Assembly (NCBI GenBank): GCA_012837425.1
Contig: DURE01000005.1
Span: 1 to 59,292, forward strand
DNA from: Clostridiales bacterium
Lineage (GTDB): Bacteria; Bacillota; Clostridia; Oscillospirales; CAG-272
Reading direction: 5' to 3'
DNA length: 59,292 nt
Under the pieces are notes generated by a model. It worked only from the letters and a program-made list of their open reading frames with translations. It searched no databases and was not told the DNA's origin. Positions 34,136 to 41,238 of this stretch are shown piece after piece (the first letter of the stretch is position 1; each line of letters starts with the position of its first letter). The translations under genes and the position numbers were made by a program.

Positions 34136-35956
34136 TTATGCCTTTTTGCCTTTGGTTTTGGTTACAACTATCGCCGCAAAACCGATAATTGCGAATACGC
34201 CGAATCCGGCAGAAGACTTGCAGCTCTGCTTCCCGTCGGGCTTTTTAATGCCGGGCTCGGCTGTGGTTTCGGCCGGGGGCTCGGGTTCGCTCTCGGGCTC
34301 GGGGGTGGTCTCGGGGTCGGGGGTACCTATCACATTCAGCTTAATCTGGAACTGGTTTGACTCTTTGAAGTATTTGTTCTTGATGGCCGAGGCAAAACTA
34401 ATATCAACAGTCTGCCCGCCGTCCGAGAAGGTCATGAACATCACTCCGCCAAAGCCGCCGTACAGGTTGTCAAGGTCCTGAACGTCGCAGAGCAGCTCAA
34501 TGACGCTATTCCCGGCCTCGCCCTTGTTCTCGCGCCAAACTATGTTCTCGGTGTTGATATGCCCGGACAGCACCAACACTATATTAGGATGCTTTGATAT
34601 AAGCTTGCTCCAGAGCTGGTCTCCGTTATTGCAGTCGCCTCCCAAAAAGCTGTAGGAAGAGGGCACATACTGGTCACCGGGTTTTATATGCTGGGCGTTT
34701 TTATTCAGATATGCATGGGTTGCGACTATGACATTGTGCTCGGGGTGCGCGGCTATCACCTCGTTGGCCCAGCGCACCACGTCCTCGCGCGGCCCGAACT
34801 CGAGCGACATCACCATGTATTTAAGCCCGATTGCCTCAAAGCAGAAGTACAGGTTATCCGAACTGGTCTCGTCGTAGGCCCCGCCGTATGCGCCGTTGGC
34901 CTTGAAATGGTCAATCGGGAAATACTGGTTGAACATCTGCGTGTTGCGGACATTTCCCGAGGTCACATAGTCGTGGTTGCCCGGGGCAAGAGAATAGGGA
35001 ATTTTGCCGTCAAAGCGGCCAAGCTCGGACTTGGCAAGCGACCATTCCTTGTCGGTGATGTTGTTCACCACGTCGCCCACGTGGATAATAAACTTTATGT
35101 CGTCTGTTTCACTGCGCGCCAAAACGAAGTCGGCAACCTTGGGCATTAAAGTGGGATAACTCTGTATGATATATTGAGTATCGGGTATTACGGCAATGGT
35201 ATATTTTCCGGTTTTCGGCGTATAATCATAGAACATTGTCTGGGCGGCAAGATGGTTTCTCTTCATAGACCTGTCCTGCAGGCCGTCGGTTTTGTTGTTG
35301 AGCATATAGATGCACAGAGCAGCTTTGACATCAGGAATCTTCATGTCCTTGGAAGTGATTTCAGAGGCTGTGCGTGCGGTCGGGTAAACCGCAATCCCCG
35401 CAATTTCTCCTTTGAAATAATTCGTGTTCCCGGGGCGATAGTCCCCACCCACGCGGCAGGCTCCCGCAGGTATAATATCGGGGGTACCGGTGAGGGTTAT
35501 CTGCTGTTTTTGCTCGCCGTTGATATAGCAGGTAAAGACGCCGGCGGCCGGGTTGCGGGTAACCGAAAGATGCACCCACTTGCCTATTCGCAGGTCTATT
35601 TTGTCAAAGAGAATCTCGGTTGCATTTTTCTCGTCCTGCTGCCAGAGCAGCTTCGGGTGTCCACTTTTTGCGATTTCAAGACTTATGGCAGGATATGAGT
35701 CGTAGTTGCCGAAAATCACCCCTGCAGGCGTGTCGTCGGCAAGGCTTGCCGGCAGGTTAATCCAGGCCGAAATGGTGTTGGGAGTCGCGTCCATGGGAAA
35801 GGATTGCCGGTATTGGTCGGCTGCGGAAAAGGACATGCCGGTTTTCGTATAATCAGGATACTGAGAAGGGTCTGCGGCTGCCTGCACGGGAAGCGCAAGC
35901 AGGATGGTCATGAGCAACAGTAGTATCAGTGCCAATATGCGCCAAAAGCTTTTCAT
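34136..35956 (-). CDS. Exported LamG-domain metallophosphatase with C-terminal anchor
   Basis: 606 residues from the ATG at 35956, with AAGGAGG 6 nt upstream. Signal peptide ending near PVQAAA. Residues 35-225 form a LamG/concanavalin-like domain (TISAWINLP, GKWVHLSVTRN, FKGEIAGIAVYP). Residues 240-530 are a calcineurin-like phosphoesterase with its metal motifs IPDTQY, HVGDVVNN, APGNHDY, ATHAY and LSGHINTE. A Pro/Glu/Thr-rich spacer leads to a C-terminal Cys-Lys-Ser-Ser motif, a hydrophobic helix and a basic tail (TKGKK), a sorting or anchor signal. Extracellular phosphatase; substrate unknown. Confidence 0.92.
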   Translation of the reverse strand: MKSFWRILALILLLLMTILLALPVQAAADPSQYPDYTKTGMSFSAADQYRQSFPMDATPNTISAWINLPASLADDTPAGVIFGNYDSYPAISLEIAKSGHPKLLWQQDEKNATEILFDKIDLRIGKWVHLSVTRNPAAGVFTCYINGEQKQQITLTGTPDIIPAGACRVGGDYRPGNTNYFKGEIAGIAVYPTARTASEITSKDMKIPDVKAALCIYMLNNKTDGLQDRSMKRNHLAAQTMFYDYTPKTGKYTIAVIPDTQYIIQSYPTLMPKVADFVLARSETDDIKFIIHVGDVVNNITDKEWSLAKSELGRFDGKIPYSLAPGNHDYVTSGNVRNTQMFNQYFPIDHFKANGAYGGAYDETSSDNLYFCFEAIGLKYMVMSLEFGPREDVVRWANEVIAAHPEHNVIVATHAYLNKNAQHIKPGDQYVPSSYSFLGGDCNNGDQLWSKLISKHPNIVLVLSGHINTENIVWRENKGEAGNSVIELLCDVQDLDNLYGGFGGVMFMTFSDGGQTVDISFASAIKNKYFKESNQFQIKLNVIGTPDPETTPEPESEPEPPAETTAEPGIKKPDGKQSCKSSAGFGVFAIIGFAAIVVTKTKGKKA

Positions 35957-36143
35957 GGAACCCTCCTTAAACTTATTCGTTTTAATCAGTATACCAAATG
36001 ATACCGGTGGTGTCAATAATTTTTTCGGCACGGCAAATGTAGCCCTCACGCCATCCGGCAGCCATAACACCCGGACATATTGGCACTCGCGACTGGTGCT
36101 TGTAAATTTTCTGCGGTTTTATTAAAATTTTTTTCAAAATGTA

Positions 36144-36172
36144 TTGACAATACTGTTTTAATGTAGTATATT
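36144..36172 (+). promoter_or_regulatory. Sigma-A promoter of hsp20
   Basis: TTGACA (36144-36149), 17-nt spacer, TATATT (36167-36172). It is followed within 12 nt by a CIRCE operator. Confidence 0.85.
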
Positions 36173-36183
36173 TATATCAGAAG

Positions 36184-36210
36184 TTAGCACTGCCGGGTTG
36201 TGAGTGCTAT
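36184..36210 (+). promoter_or_regulatory. CIRCE operator (HrcA-binding site)
   Basis: TTAGCACTG, nine bases, GAGTGCTAT. This matches the CIRCE inverted repeat at 16 of its 18 fixed positions and lies in the usual place between promoter and start codon. HrcA would repress hsp20 until heat or misfolding stress. Confidence 0.93.
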
Positions 36211-36235
36211 AATATCAGGTAAAGGAGATGTTATT

Positions 36236-36685
36236 ATGGGAGTTTTGGTACCTTTCAACAAATGGAATGCGAGTGTAGGTTTTCCGAATTTCGACCTTTT
36301 CAACAATATGCTTGACGACTTCTTTTCGGACAGCTGGTGGCCGTTAGGGAGACCTCTTAGCTGCGACACCTTCAAGGTTGACGTGCGCGAGGAGGAGGAT
36401 AGCTACGTCATCGAAGCTGAGCTTCCCGGCGTAAAAAAGAATGAAATCAGTCTGGCCTATGAAGACAACAGGCTTGTCATTTCTGTCACCCGGGACGAAA
36501 AATCCGAAACCGAAAAGAAAAACTACCTGCACAGGGAACGGCGCGTCTGCTCAATGCGGCGCAGCATCTACCTTGCAGAGGCCGACAGCGCCGGAATCAA
36601 GGCAAGACTTGACAACGGAGAGCTGACTGTCACCGTCCCCAAAAAGCAGACTATCGACAAATCGGTAAAAATCGACATCGACTAA
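36236..36685 (+). CDS. Small heat-shock protein Hsp20/IbpA
   Basis: 149-residue alpha-crystallin-domain chaperone that holds unfolded proteins in the cytoplasm. The start at 36236 has AAAGGAG 8 nt upstream; the longer open frame crosses the CIRCE site and is not used. The crystallin domain spans about 45-149: FKVDVREEEDSYVIEAELPGV, then ARLDNGELTVTVPKK near the end, a classic Hsp20 C-terminus. Monocistronic, with a consensus promoter, CIRCE operator and terminator. Confidence 0.96.
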   Translation: MGVLVPFNKWNASVGFPNFDLFNNMLDDFFSDSWWPLGRPLSCDTFKVDVREEEDSYVIEAELPGVKKNEISLAYEDNRLVISVTRDEKSETEKKNYLHRERRVCSMRRSIYLAEADSAGIKARLDNGELTVTVPKKQTIDKSVKIDID

Positions 36686-36691
36686 AGCTAA

Positions 36692-36730
36692 AGGCTGCCG
36701 CAAATCAAATTGATTTACGGCAGCTTTTTT
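36692..36730. terminator. Intrinsic terminator after hsp20
   Basis: Interrupted stem GCTGCCG-AAATC / GATTT-CGGCAGC followed by TTTTTT on the plus strand. It also sits at the 3' side of the convergent nth gene. Confidence 0.8.
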
Positions 36731-36796
36731 CCGCAGGTGCAACCTGCGCGGCCGGCTGCGTACACCCTGAATTTGTCGCGCCGCACCTTTCATTTT

Positions 36797-37489
36797 TTAG
36801 TGCGGTTTCCGGCCGCCCGGCTCAGATTTTTCAGACTCCGACCCGTAAAGATTATGTTCGCACAAACCGGCAAGCGGGCACTCGGGGCATCTCGGCGCGC
36901 GCGCCCGGCAGTATTCGCGGCCAAAGAGGACCAGCCGGTGGCAGAGGTCGCTCTGCTCGGCCGGCTCGACCAGCCCGGAGAGTATCTTTTCGACCTTGAG
37001 CGGATTTTTCAGGGTTTCGGGGTACATCCCGAAGCGGCCGCAGAGCCTGATGCAGTGTGTATCGGCGACAATACCGGGGATGCCGTAGATATCCCCCAGC
37101 AAAAGGTTGGCCAGCTTTCGCCCGACCCCGGGCAGGGTGAGCAGGTCCTCCATGTTGTCGGGCAGGCGGCCGCCAAAGCGCTCGCAGATGGCGGCGCTGG
37201 CCGCCTTTATGTCCCGTGCTTTGGTTCTGAAAAGCCCGCAGGGGCGTATTATCTCCTCAAGCTCGGCTATGTCGGCGGCGGCCATTGCGGCGGCGCCCGG
37301 GTATTTTTTGAATAAATCGCGGCTTATAATGTTGACCCGCGCGTCGGTACACTGGGCCGACAGCCGCCCCATTACGAGCAGCCGCCAGGGGGCGCCCTCG
37401 AATTTCAGGGCGCAGGCCGCCTCGGGGTAAATTTCCTTGAGCCGGGCGACAATTTCGGCCATGCGCTGCTTTTTTTCGTTCTCTGTCAT
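36797..37489 (-). CDS. nth: Endonuclease III (DNA glycosylase/AP lyase)
   Basis: 230-residue base-excision repair enzyme. GAAAGGA six nt before the ATG at 37489 gives the start. The helix-hairpin-helix motif LPGVGRKLANLLL carries the catalytic Lys125 and the conserved Asp143 follows in VADTHCIRL. The C-terminal iron-sulfur ligands are spaced C-x6-C-x2-C-x5-C (in CRARAPRCPECPLAGLC), the canonical Nth pattern. Cytoplasmic. Monocistronic and convergent with hsp20. Confidence 0.96.
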   Translation of the reverse strand: MTENEKKQRMAEIVARLKEIYPEAACALKFEGAPWRLLVMGRLSAQCTDARVNIISRDLFKKYPGAAAMAAADIAELEEIIRPCGLFRTKARDIKAASAAICERFGGRLPDNMEDLLTLPGVGRKLANLLLGDIYGIPGIVADTHCIRLCGRFGMYPETLKNPLKVEKILSGLVEPAEQSDLCHRLVLFGREYCRARAPRCPECPLAGLCEHNLYGSESEKSEPGGRKPH

Positions 37490-37544
37490 GAAAAATCCTT
37501 TCGGGCTTACTTGTAGCCGGGAGTTCCCCCTGAAAACGCGAAAA

Positions 37545-37576
37545 GCCCGGCGCCACAATTAATTGTAGCGCCGGGC
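37545..37576 (-). terminator. Intrinsic terminator upstream of nth
   Basis: Near-perfect palindrome: GCCCGGCGC and ACAATT arms around 37560, followed on the minus strand by TTTT. It ends the gene at 37587-38036 before nth begins. Confidence 0.75.
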
Positions 37577-37586
37577 GGGAGTATTG

Positions 37587-38036
37587 TCAAGACTCGAATA
37601 TTTTCAGTTTAGCCTGACCGTTTTTCATGACCCAGATGGTCTCGAAGTTGAAGCCGAGCAGGTCTTTCTCTGTCAGCTTGGTACCGGGTTCGAACGAGTA
37701 GCAGTAGAGGACCCCGATTTTGACGTAATTCTCAAGGCAGAAGGCCTGGAAATTGTCATAGCCGCCGAAGGCCTCGCAGACCAGCTCGCCAATAGCTTCG
37801 AGTTCATCTATATGTGCCGTCGGGGCCAATAGATACCAGCTGCTGATATGGCTTACATCCTGTGTAAAATAACATTTTATGATTAAGTCATTAATCATTC
37901 TTTTTACTTCTGCCCTGTCAGCCTCGCTCAACTCGCTGCTGTTGTAATCTTTTTTCCGATAATAAGCCATGAACCTTAAATACTTAAACGAATCGCTTCC
38001 GTAATGCTCTTCCAGCTTGTGCATTACCGTGTTCAT
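37587..38036 (-). CDS. Hypothetical protein downstream of truncated sigma factor
   Basis: 149 residues from the ATG at 38036 (GAGGAT just upstream); a GTG six codons earlier is the alternative. No signal peptide or TM. It has an acidic/aromatic composition with IIKCYFTQDVSHISSWYLLAP and a C-terminal FETIWVMKNGQAKLKI. I do not recognise the family. The frame stays open upstream of the start and runs toward the truncated ECF sigma gene in another frame, so the two could once have been one reading frame, but this protein does not look like sigma region 4. Co-transcribed with the sigma remnant. Confidence 0.68.
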   Translation of the reverse strand: MNTVMHKLEEHYGSDSFKYLRFMAYYRKKDYNSSELSEADRAEVKRMINDLIIKCYFTQDVSHISSWYLLAPTAHIDELEAIGELVCEAFGGYDNFQAFCLENYVKIGVLYCYSFEPGTKLTEKDLLGFNFETIWVMKNGQAKLKIFES

Positions 38037-38080
38037 GGCATCCTCGCTAAGCACAGACAGAACAGCTATTCCGGCGCTGC

Positions 38081-38377
38081 TTACCGTGATATTATCAACT
38101 TCACAGATGTGAGCGAAAGATTGCGCGCGGTGGTAAGTATCCAGGCTGTGGCATTGGTTCCTTTTGTGTAGGCCCCCGCCGCCTCGGTGATTTTAAGAAA
38201 GGTTTGCTGCATTATGTCCTCGGCGCCGTGAGGGTCACGCAGGATTGAGAGCGCCATAAGAAAGATCCGCCTGCCGAGTTTGTCATAGATTATCTCAAGT
38301 GCGTCCATGTCGCCGCTCGCGAGCCGGCCCAGAGCGCTGTCACAGGCGGAGTTTAGCGAAACCTTTGTCGACAGCAT
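38081..38377 (-). pseudogene. Truncated ECF sigma factor (region 2 only)
   Basis: 98 codons from an ATG with GGAGG 7 nt upstream. It encodes sigma-70 region 2: ALEIIYDKLGRRIFLMALSI, DPHGAEDIMQQTFLKI and AWILTTARNLSL. A full ECF factor is about 160-190 residues and needs region 4 for -35 recognition. Here the protein stops right after region 2, with a tail that does not match the family. It is likely non-functional as a sigma factor; a stand-alone region 2 fragment is possible but rare. Confidence 0.75.
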
Positions 38378-38555
38378 TGTTATACCTCCATTCCTTATGG
38401 CTTCACTCTATAAACAAACGAAAGGGGCATTTCCGGACATTGATTTCAGAATTTTTATGAAAAAGGACCGCGCCAGCGCAGCAGTCCGATTGTTTTGCAT
38501 GGTTATTGAAGGTTTTTGAACAGGGGGCGGAGCCCCGTGCGCTCTCATTACAAAC

Positions 38556-38582
38556 CGGGACTGCCGCGGCGCGGCAGTCCCG
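38556..38582. other. GC-rich perfect hairpin after the BspA-type gene
   Basis: 12-bp perfect stem (38556-38567 with 38571-38582) and three-base loop, about 20 nt past the stop of the minus-strand gene. There is no clean T-run on either side, so it is a possible but weak terminator. A short piece of the dispersed repeat (GGCGGAGCCCC) lies just before it at 38526-38536. Nothing else is seen in 38378-38600. Confidence 0.5.
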
Positions 38583-38600
38583 AAGTCTTACAGGATTTTT

Positions 38601-40286
38601 TTAATAAGGTGTGGCAACGCCGTCGACAAAGCGCCAGTAGTTGCCCGAGCCGGGGGCGGTTTCGCTGTAGAAGTAAATGTCGGCGTACATTGTCAGGTAC
38701 ATCAGGTTTGAGGGGTCGACGGTTATCGTCGTGCCGTTCCATTTGCTGGCCGTACCCTCGTAGAATACCTTGGCAATATTCTTGCCGCTGGTGTCGGTGC
38801 CCTTGTTGAGGCAGTTGGTAAAAGCCCTGTAGCCGATTGTCTTGACGCCCGAGCGGAGCACAAGGGTTGTCATGCCGGTGCAGTTGTAGAAGGCATAATC
38901 GTCGATAACCTCGACGGTCTCGGGAATCACAAGGTTGACAATAGCGGTGCAGCCCTCAAAGCAGTGGGTGCTGATGGTTTTCAGACCCGAGCCGATATTG
39001 ACCTCGGCAAGCTTGGTGCACTCCGCGAAGGCGTATGTGTTCACCGAAGAAGTGATGTTCGGAATGGTTATCTCGGTGAGTCCGGTGCAGCCGTAGAAGG
39101 CATAGCTTCCGATCGCGGATATGCCGGGAATATCAACCGTTTTGCCGTCGGCCTCATATATGCGGTCGCGCAGCGTGATGGCACTGAGCTTTGTGGCTCT
39201 ATAGAAGGCATAGTCCCCTATTGTTTCAACCGTCTCGGGAAGCGTAAACGAGCTTGAGGACTTTCCGGCCGGATATGCGATAAGGGTAGTAATATCACTG
39301 TTGTAGAGCACATCGTCGACCACGGTAAAGCGCGCGTTGCCACCAGCAACCTCAAAGGCAGTAAGGTTGGCACAGCCCGCGAAGGCGGAGGGGCTGATTG
39401 TAGTAATTGATGCCGATACCGTATAGGTTGCCAGGTTCAGTCCCGCCGGATATGCAACGATAGTAGAGCCGTCCTTGCTCATCAGCACGCCGCCTACCGT
39501 TGAATAATTCTTGTTCTCGCCCTCGACAGTGAAGGAGGTGAGCTTGGTACAGCCTGCAAAGGCGCCGTCGCCGATGGTTGTCACGCTGGCGGGGATTGAG
39601 ACAGACGTGATTTTAGTGTTGTCCCTGAACGCATTGGCGGCAATGCCCGAGACTATCTTGCTGTTACCCTGACCGTCCACATAATAGGTCGAGTATATGA
39701 TAATCTCCTCGTCTGTGCAGGTGCCGATTCCGGTTATTGTAATGGTATCGTCGGGATTTGTCGTGAAGTCAAGTCCGACAGAGCCGGTCGGGTTGGTGTA
39801 GTTGTCGTTGTAGGAGTCGCCGCAGACCGAGCAGACATGCTTGGTGTAGCCCTGAGTGGTTTTTCCGGGAGTTACCACGGTAGCCGTATACTTATGGGCG
39901 GCCAGGGGTATTTCACGTGTTTCGGTGGCGTCTCCGCGCGAACAGGAGCGGGTTTCGGTCCCGACGGCAGTGCAGGTAGCGGCAACCGTTGTCTGCCACT
40001 CGCCCCAGTCGTGACCTAATGGGTCGGTCTGGTTGTCAACATATGTATCGCCGCAGGAGCAGGTATAGGTGGTATATCCCCCTTCGGTGCAGGTCGGAGG
40101 GGTCACAACCTCGCTGTAGGCATGAACATGCTGGGTGGTGGTCTCTGGCGGCGGCGTTGTGGTTTCCTCTTCTGTGGTACTGATAAGCGAGGGCGTATCG
40201 TCCGACCCCAGTTCACAGGAGGAGAGTGTAAATAAAAGCGTCATCGCTAAGATGACAAGTGTGGTTGCAAGTAAATTTCTCTTCAT
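38601..40286 (-). CDS. BspA-type leucine-rich repeat surface lipoprotein
   Basis: 561 residues from the ATG at 40286, AAAGGAG six nt upstream. Signal peptide with lipobox LSSC. A Thr/Pro/Glu linker (EEETTTPPPETTT) precedes two or three zinc-ribbon-like repeats with CTEGGYTTYTCSCG and CSVCGDSY, common in Clostridial surface proteins. The rest is a ladder of LRR_5 repeats (pattern ITSVSIPASVTTIGDGAFAG), each about 23 residues, with interspersed AYPAG segments. It is displayed on the cell surface and such proteins usually mediate adhesion. It has its own extended -10 promoter. Confidence 0.92.
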   Translation of the reverse strand: MKRNLLATTLVILAMTLLFTLSSCELGSDDTPSLISTTEEETTTPPPETTTQHVHAYSEVVTPPTCTEGGYTTYTCSCGDTYVDNQTDPLGHDWGEWQTTVAATCTAVGTETRSCSRGDATETREIPLAAHKYTATVVTPGKTTQGYTKHVCSVCGDSYNDNYTNPTGSVGLDFTTNPDDTITITGIGTCTDEEIIIYSTYYVDGQGNSKIVSGIAANAFRDNTKITSVSIPASVTTIGDGAFAGCTKLTSFTVEGENKNYSTVGGVLMSKDGSTIVAYPAGLNLATYTVSASITTISPSAFAGCANLTAFEVAGGNARFTVVDDVLYNSDITTLIAYPAGKSSSSFTLPETVETIGDYAFYRATKLSAITLRDRIYEADGKTVDIPGISAIGSYAFYGCTGLTEITIPNITSSVNTYAFAECTKLAEVNIGSGLKTISTHCFEGCTAIVNLVIPETVEVIDDYAFYNCTGMTTLVLRSGVKTIGYRAFTNCLNKGTDTSGKNIAKVFYEGTASKWNGTTITVDPSNLMYLTMYADIYFYSETAPGSGNYWRFVDGVATPY

Positions 40287-40355
40287 TGTTTTCTCCTTTG
40301 ATTTACCGAAAATATACAAACAGCGTTACGGCAAACCGCCTTTTGAGCATTGGAT

Positions 40356-40384
40356 AGTATATCATACTATTTCATGCAATGCAA
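40356..40384 (-). promoter_or_regulatory. Promoter of the BspA-type gene
   Basis: Minus strand TTGCAT (40384-40379), 17-nt spacer, TATACT (40361-40356) with an extended TG. About 70 nt before the start codon. Confidence 0.65.
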
Positions 40385-40542
40385 GCGGGTTCAGAAAAAT
40401 ATCACTGTATCTTCGTAAAAATTTTATAATTGACTAGTGATAAGCGACCAAAAACCCGCGCCTGCCGTATAATGCCGTCCGGGTAATACATGCCCGTATT
40501 ATCTGGTGTATATAATGACGCGACAGCCGGGATAAAGTTCCC

Positions 40543-40930
40543 CTAAATATTCGGTTGGCGGCAATTTTGCTGTTTTCGGTCAAATCGCCTGCGGTATTCG
40601 GTGGGGGTGTGTCCGTATGTGCTCCGATAGAGCCGGGTAAAGTAATATGCGTTTGCAAAGCCGAGCGAGCGGGCAACCTCGCCTATAGGAATATCGGTAT
40701 TGCCCAGCATCTCGAGCGATTTCTGCAGCCTGAACCTGTTGATATACTGAATGACGGTTTGTTTTTTATATGTTTTGAAAAGCCGGATGATATGCTGCTT
40801 TGAGTAACCGAAGCGGCTCGCCGCCTACCCCGCTCAGTTCAACCCGCATCTCCCCGAAGACTATGTAGAGCATCATATTAAGCGGGCGTATGCGGCCTTC
40901 GTTGGCCCAGCCATTGGCAAAAACCCTCTA
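40543..40930 (-). pseudogene. Remnant of an AraC-family transcription regulator
   Basis: The minus strand encodes an AraC helix-turn-helix C-terminus: RFGYSKQHIIRLFKTYKK, then EVARSLGFANAYYFTRLYRS and GHTPTEYRRRF, ending in TAG at 40543. Upstream, in another frame, a piece WANEGRIRPLNMMLYIVFGE belongs to the middle of such a protein. The start of the first helix-turn-helix and the whole sensor domain are missing. So at least one frameshift and deletions are present. It probably once controlled the neighbouring glycosidase/transport genes. Confidence 0.82.
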
Positions 40931-40944
40931 AAACAAGCTCACTG

Positions 40945-40980
40945 AAAAAGTCAGATTTTCGCAAGAAGATCGGACTTTTT
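40945..40980. terminator. Terminator-like hairpin
   Basis: Stem AAAAAGTC / GACTTTTT with an inner GAT/ATC extension. A/T runs on both arms make it a bidirectional terminator. It lies between the AraC remnant and the promoter of the DUF6259-like gene. In 40981-41120 I see nothing further. Confidence 0.55.
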
Positions 40981-41125
40981 TATGAATATATGGTATAATA
41001 ATATGTATCTCCGTGCAATAGTGAGGCAAAAACCTCTGAAACGGGTGTTTTTTACGATAAGGAATGCAGTACAGGCTGTTCTGCCGGCGGCGCCCTCTGG
41101 TCAATTATACCACCCGAGGTACCGA

Positions 41126-41181
41126 CTGTCAATCATTATGTTAATATTGTATTATCTCATGTCAATATTGTGTATTGACAG
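41126..41181 (+). promoter_or_regulatory. Long-range inverted repeat overlapping the -35 box
   Basis: CTGTCAAT (41126-41133) and ATTGACAG (41174-41181) are perfect inverted repeats. Two near-direct repeats, TTAATATTGT and TCAATATTGT, lie between them. The right arm covers the -35 box of the next gene, so a regulator bound here could block or loop the promoter. Confidence 0.45.
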
Positions 41182-41203
41182 CTCAGGGGCAGCGGTATAT
41201 AAT
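41175..41203 (+). promoter_or_regulatory. Perfect-consensus sigma-A promoter of the DUF6259-like gene
   Basis: TTGACA (41175-41180), 17-nt spacer, TATAAT (41198-41203), 35 nt before the start codon. Confidence 0.88.
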
Positions 41204-41238
41204 AAAAATGCGGGATTGTGTAAAGTTACGGAGGAACA

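Noticed and set aside
37587-38377. Joining the truncated sigma factor and the following protein into one frameshifted gene
   Set aside because: The downstream protein does not resemble sigma region 4 and has its own plausible start, so they are kept separate.
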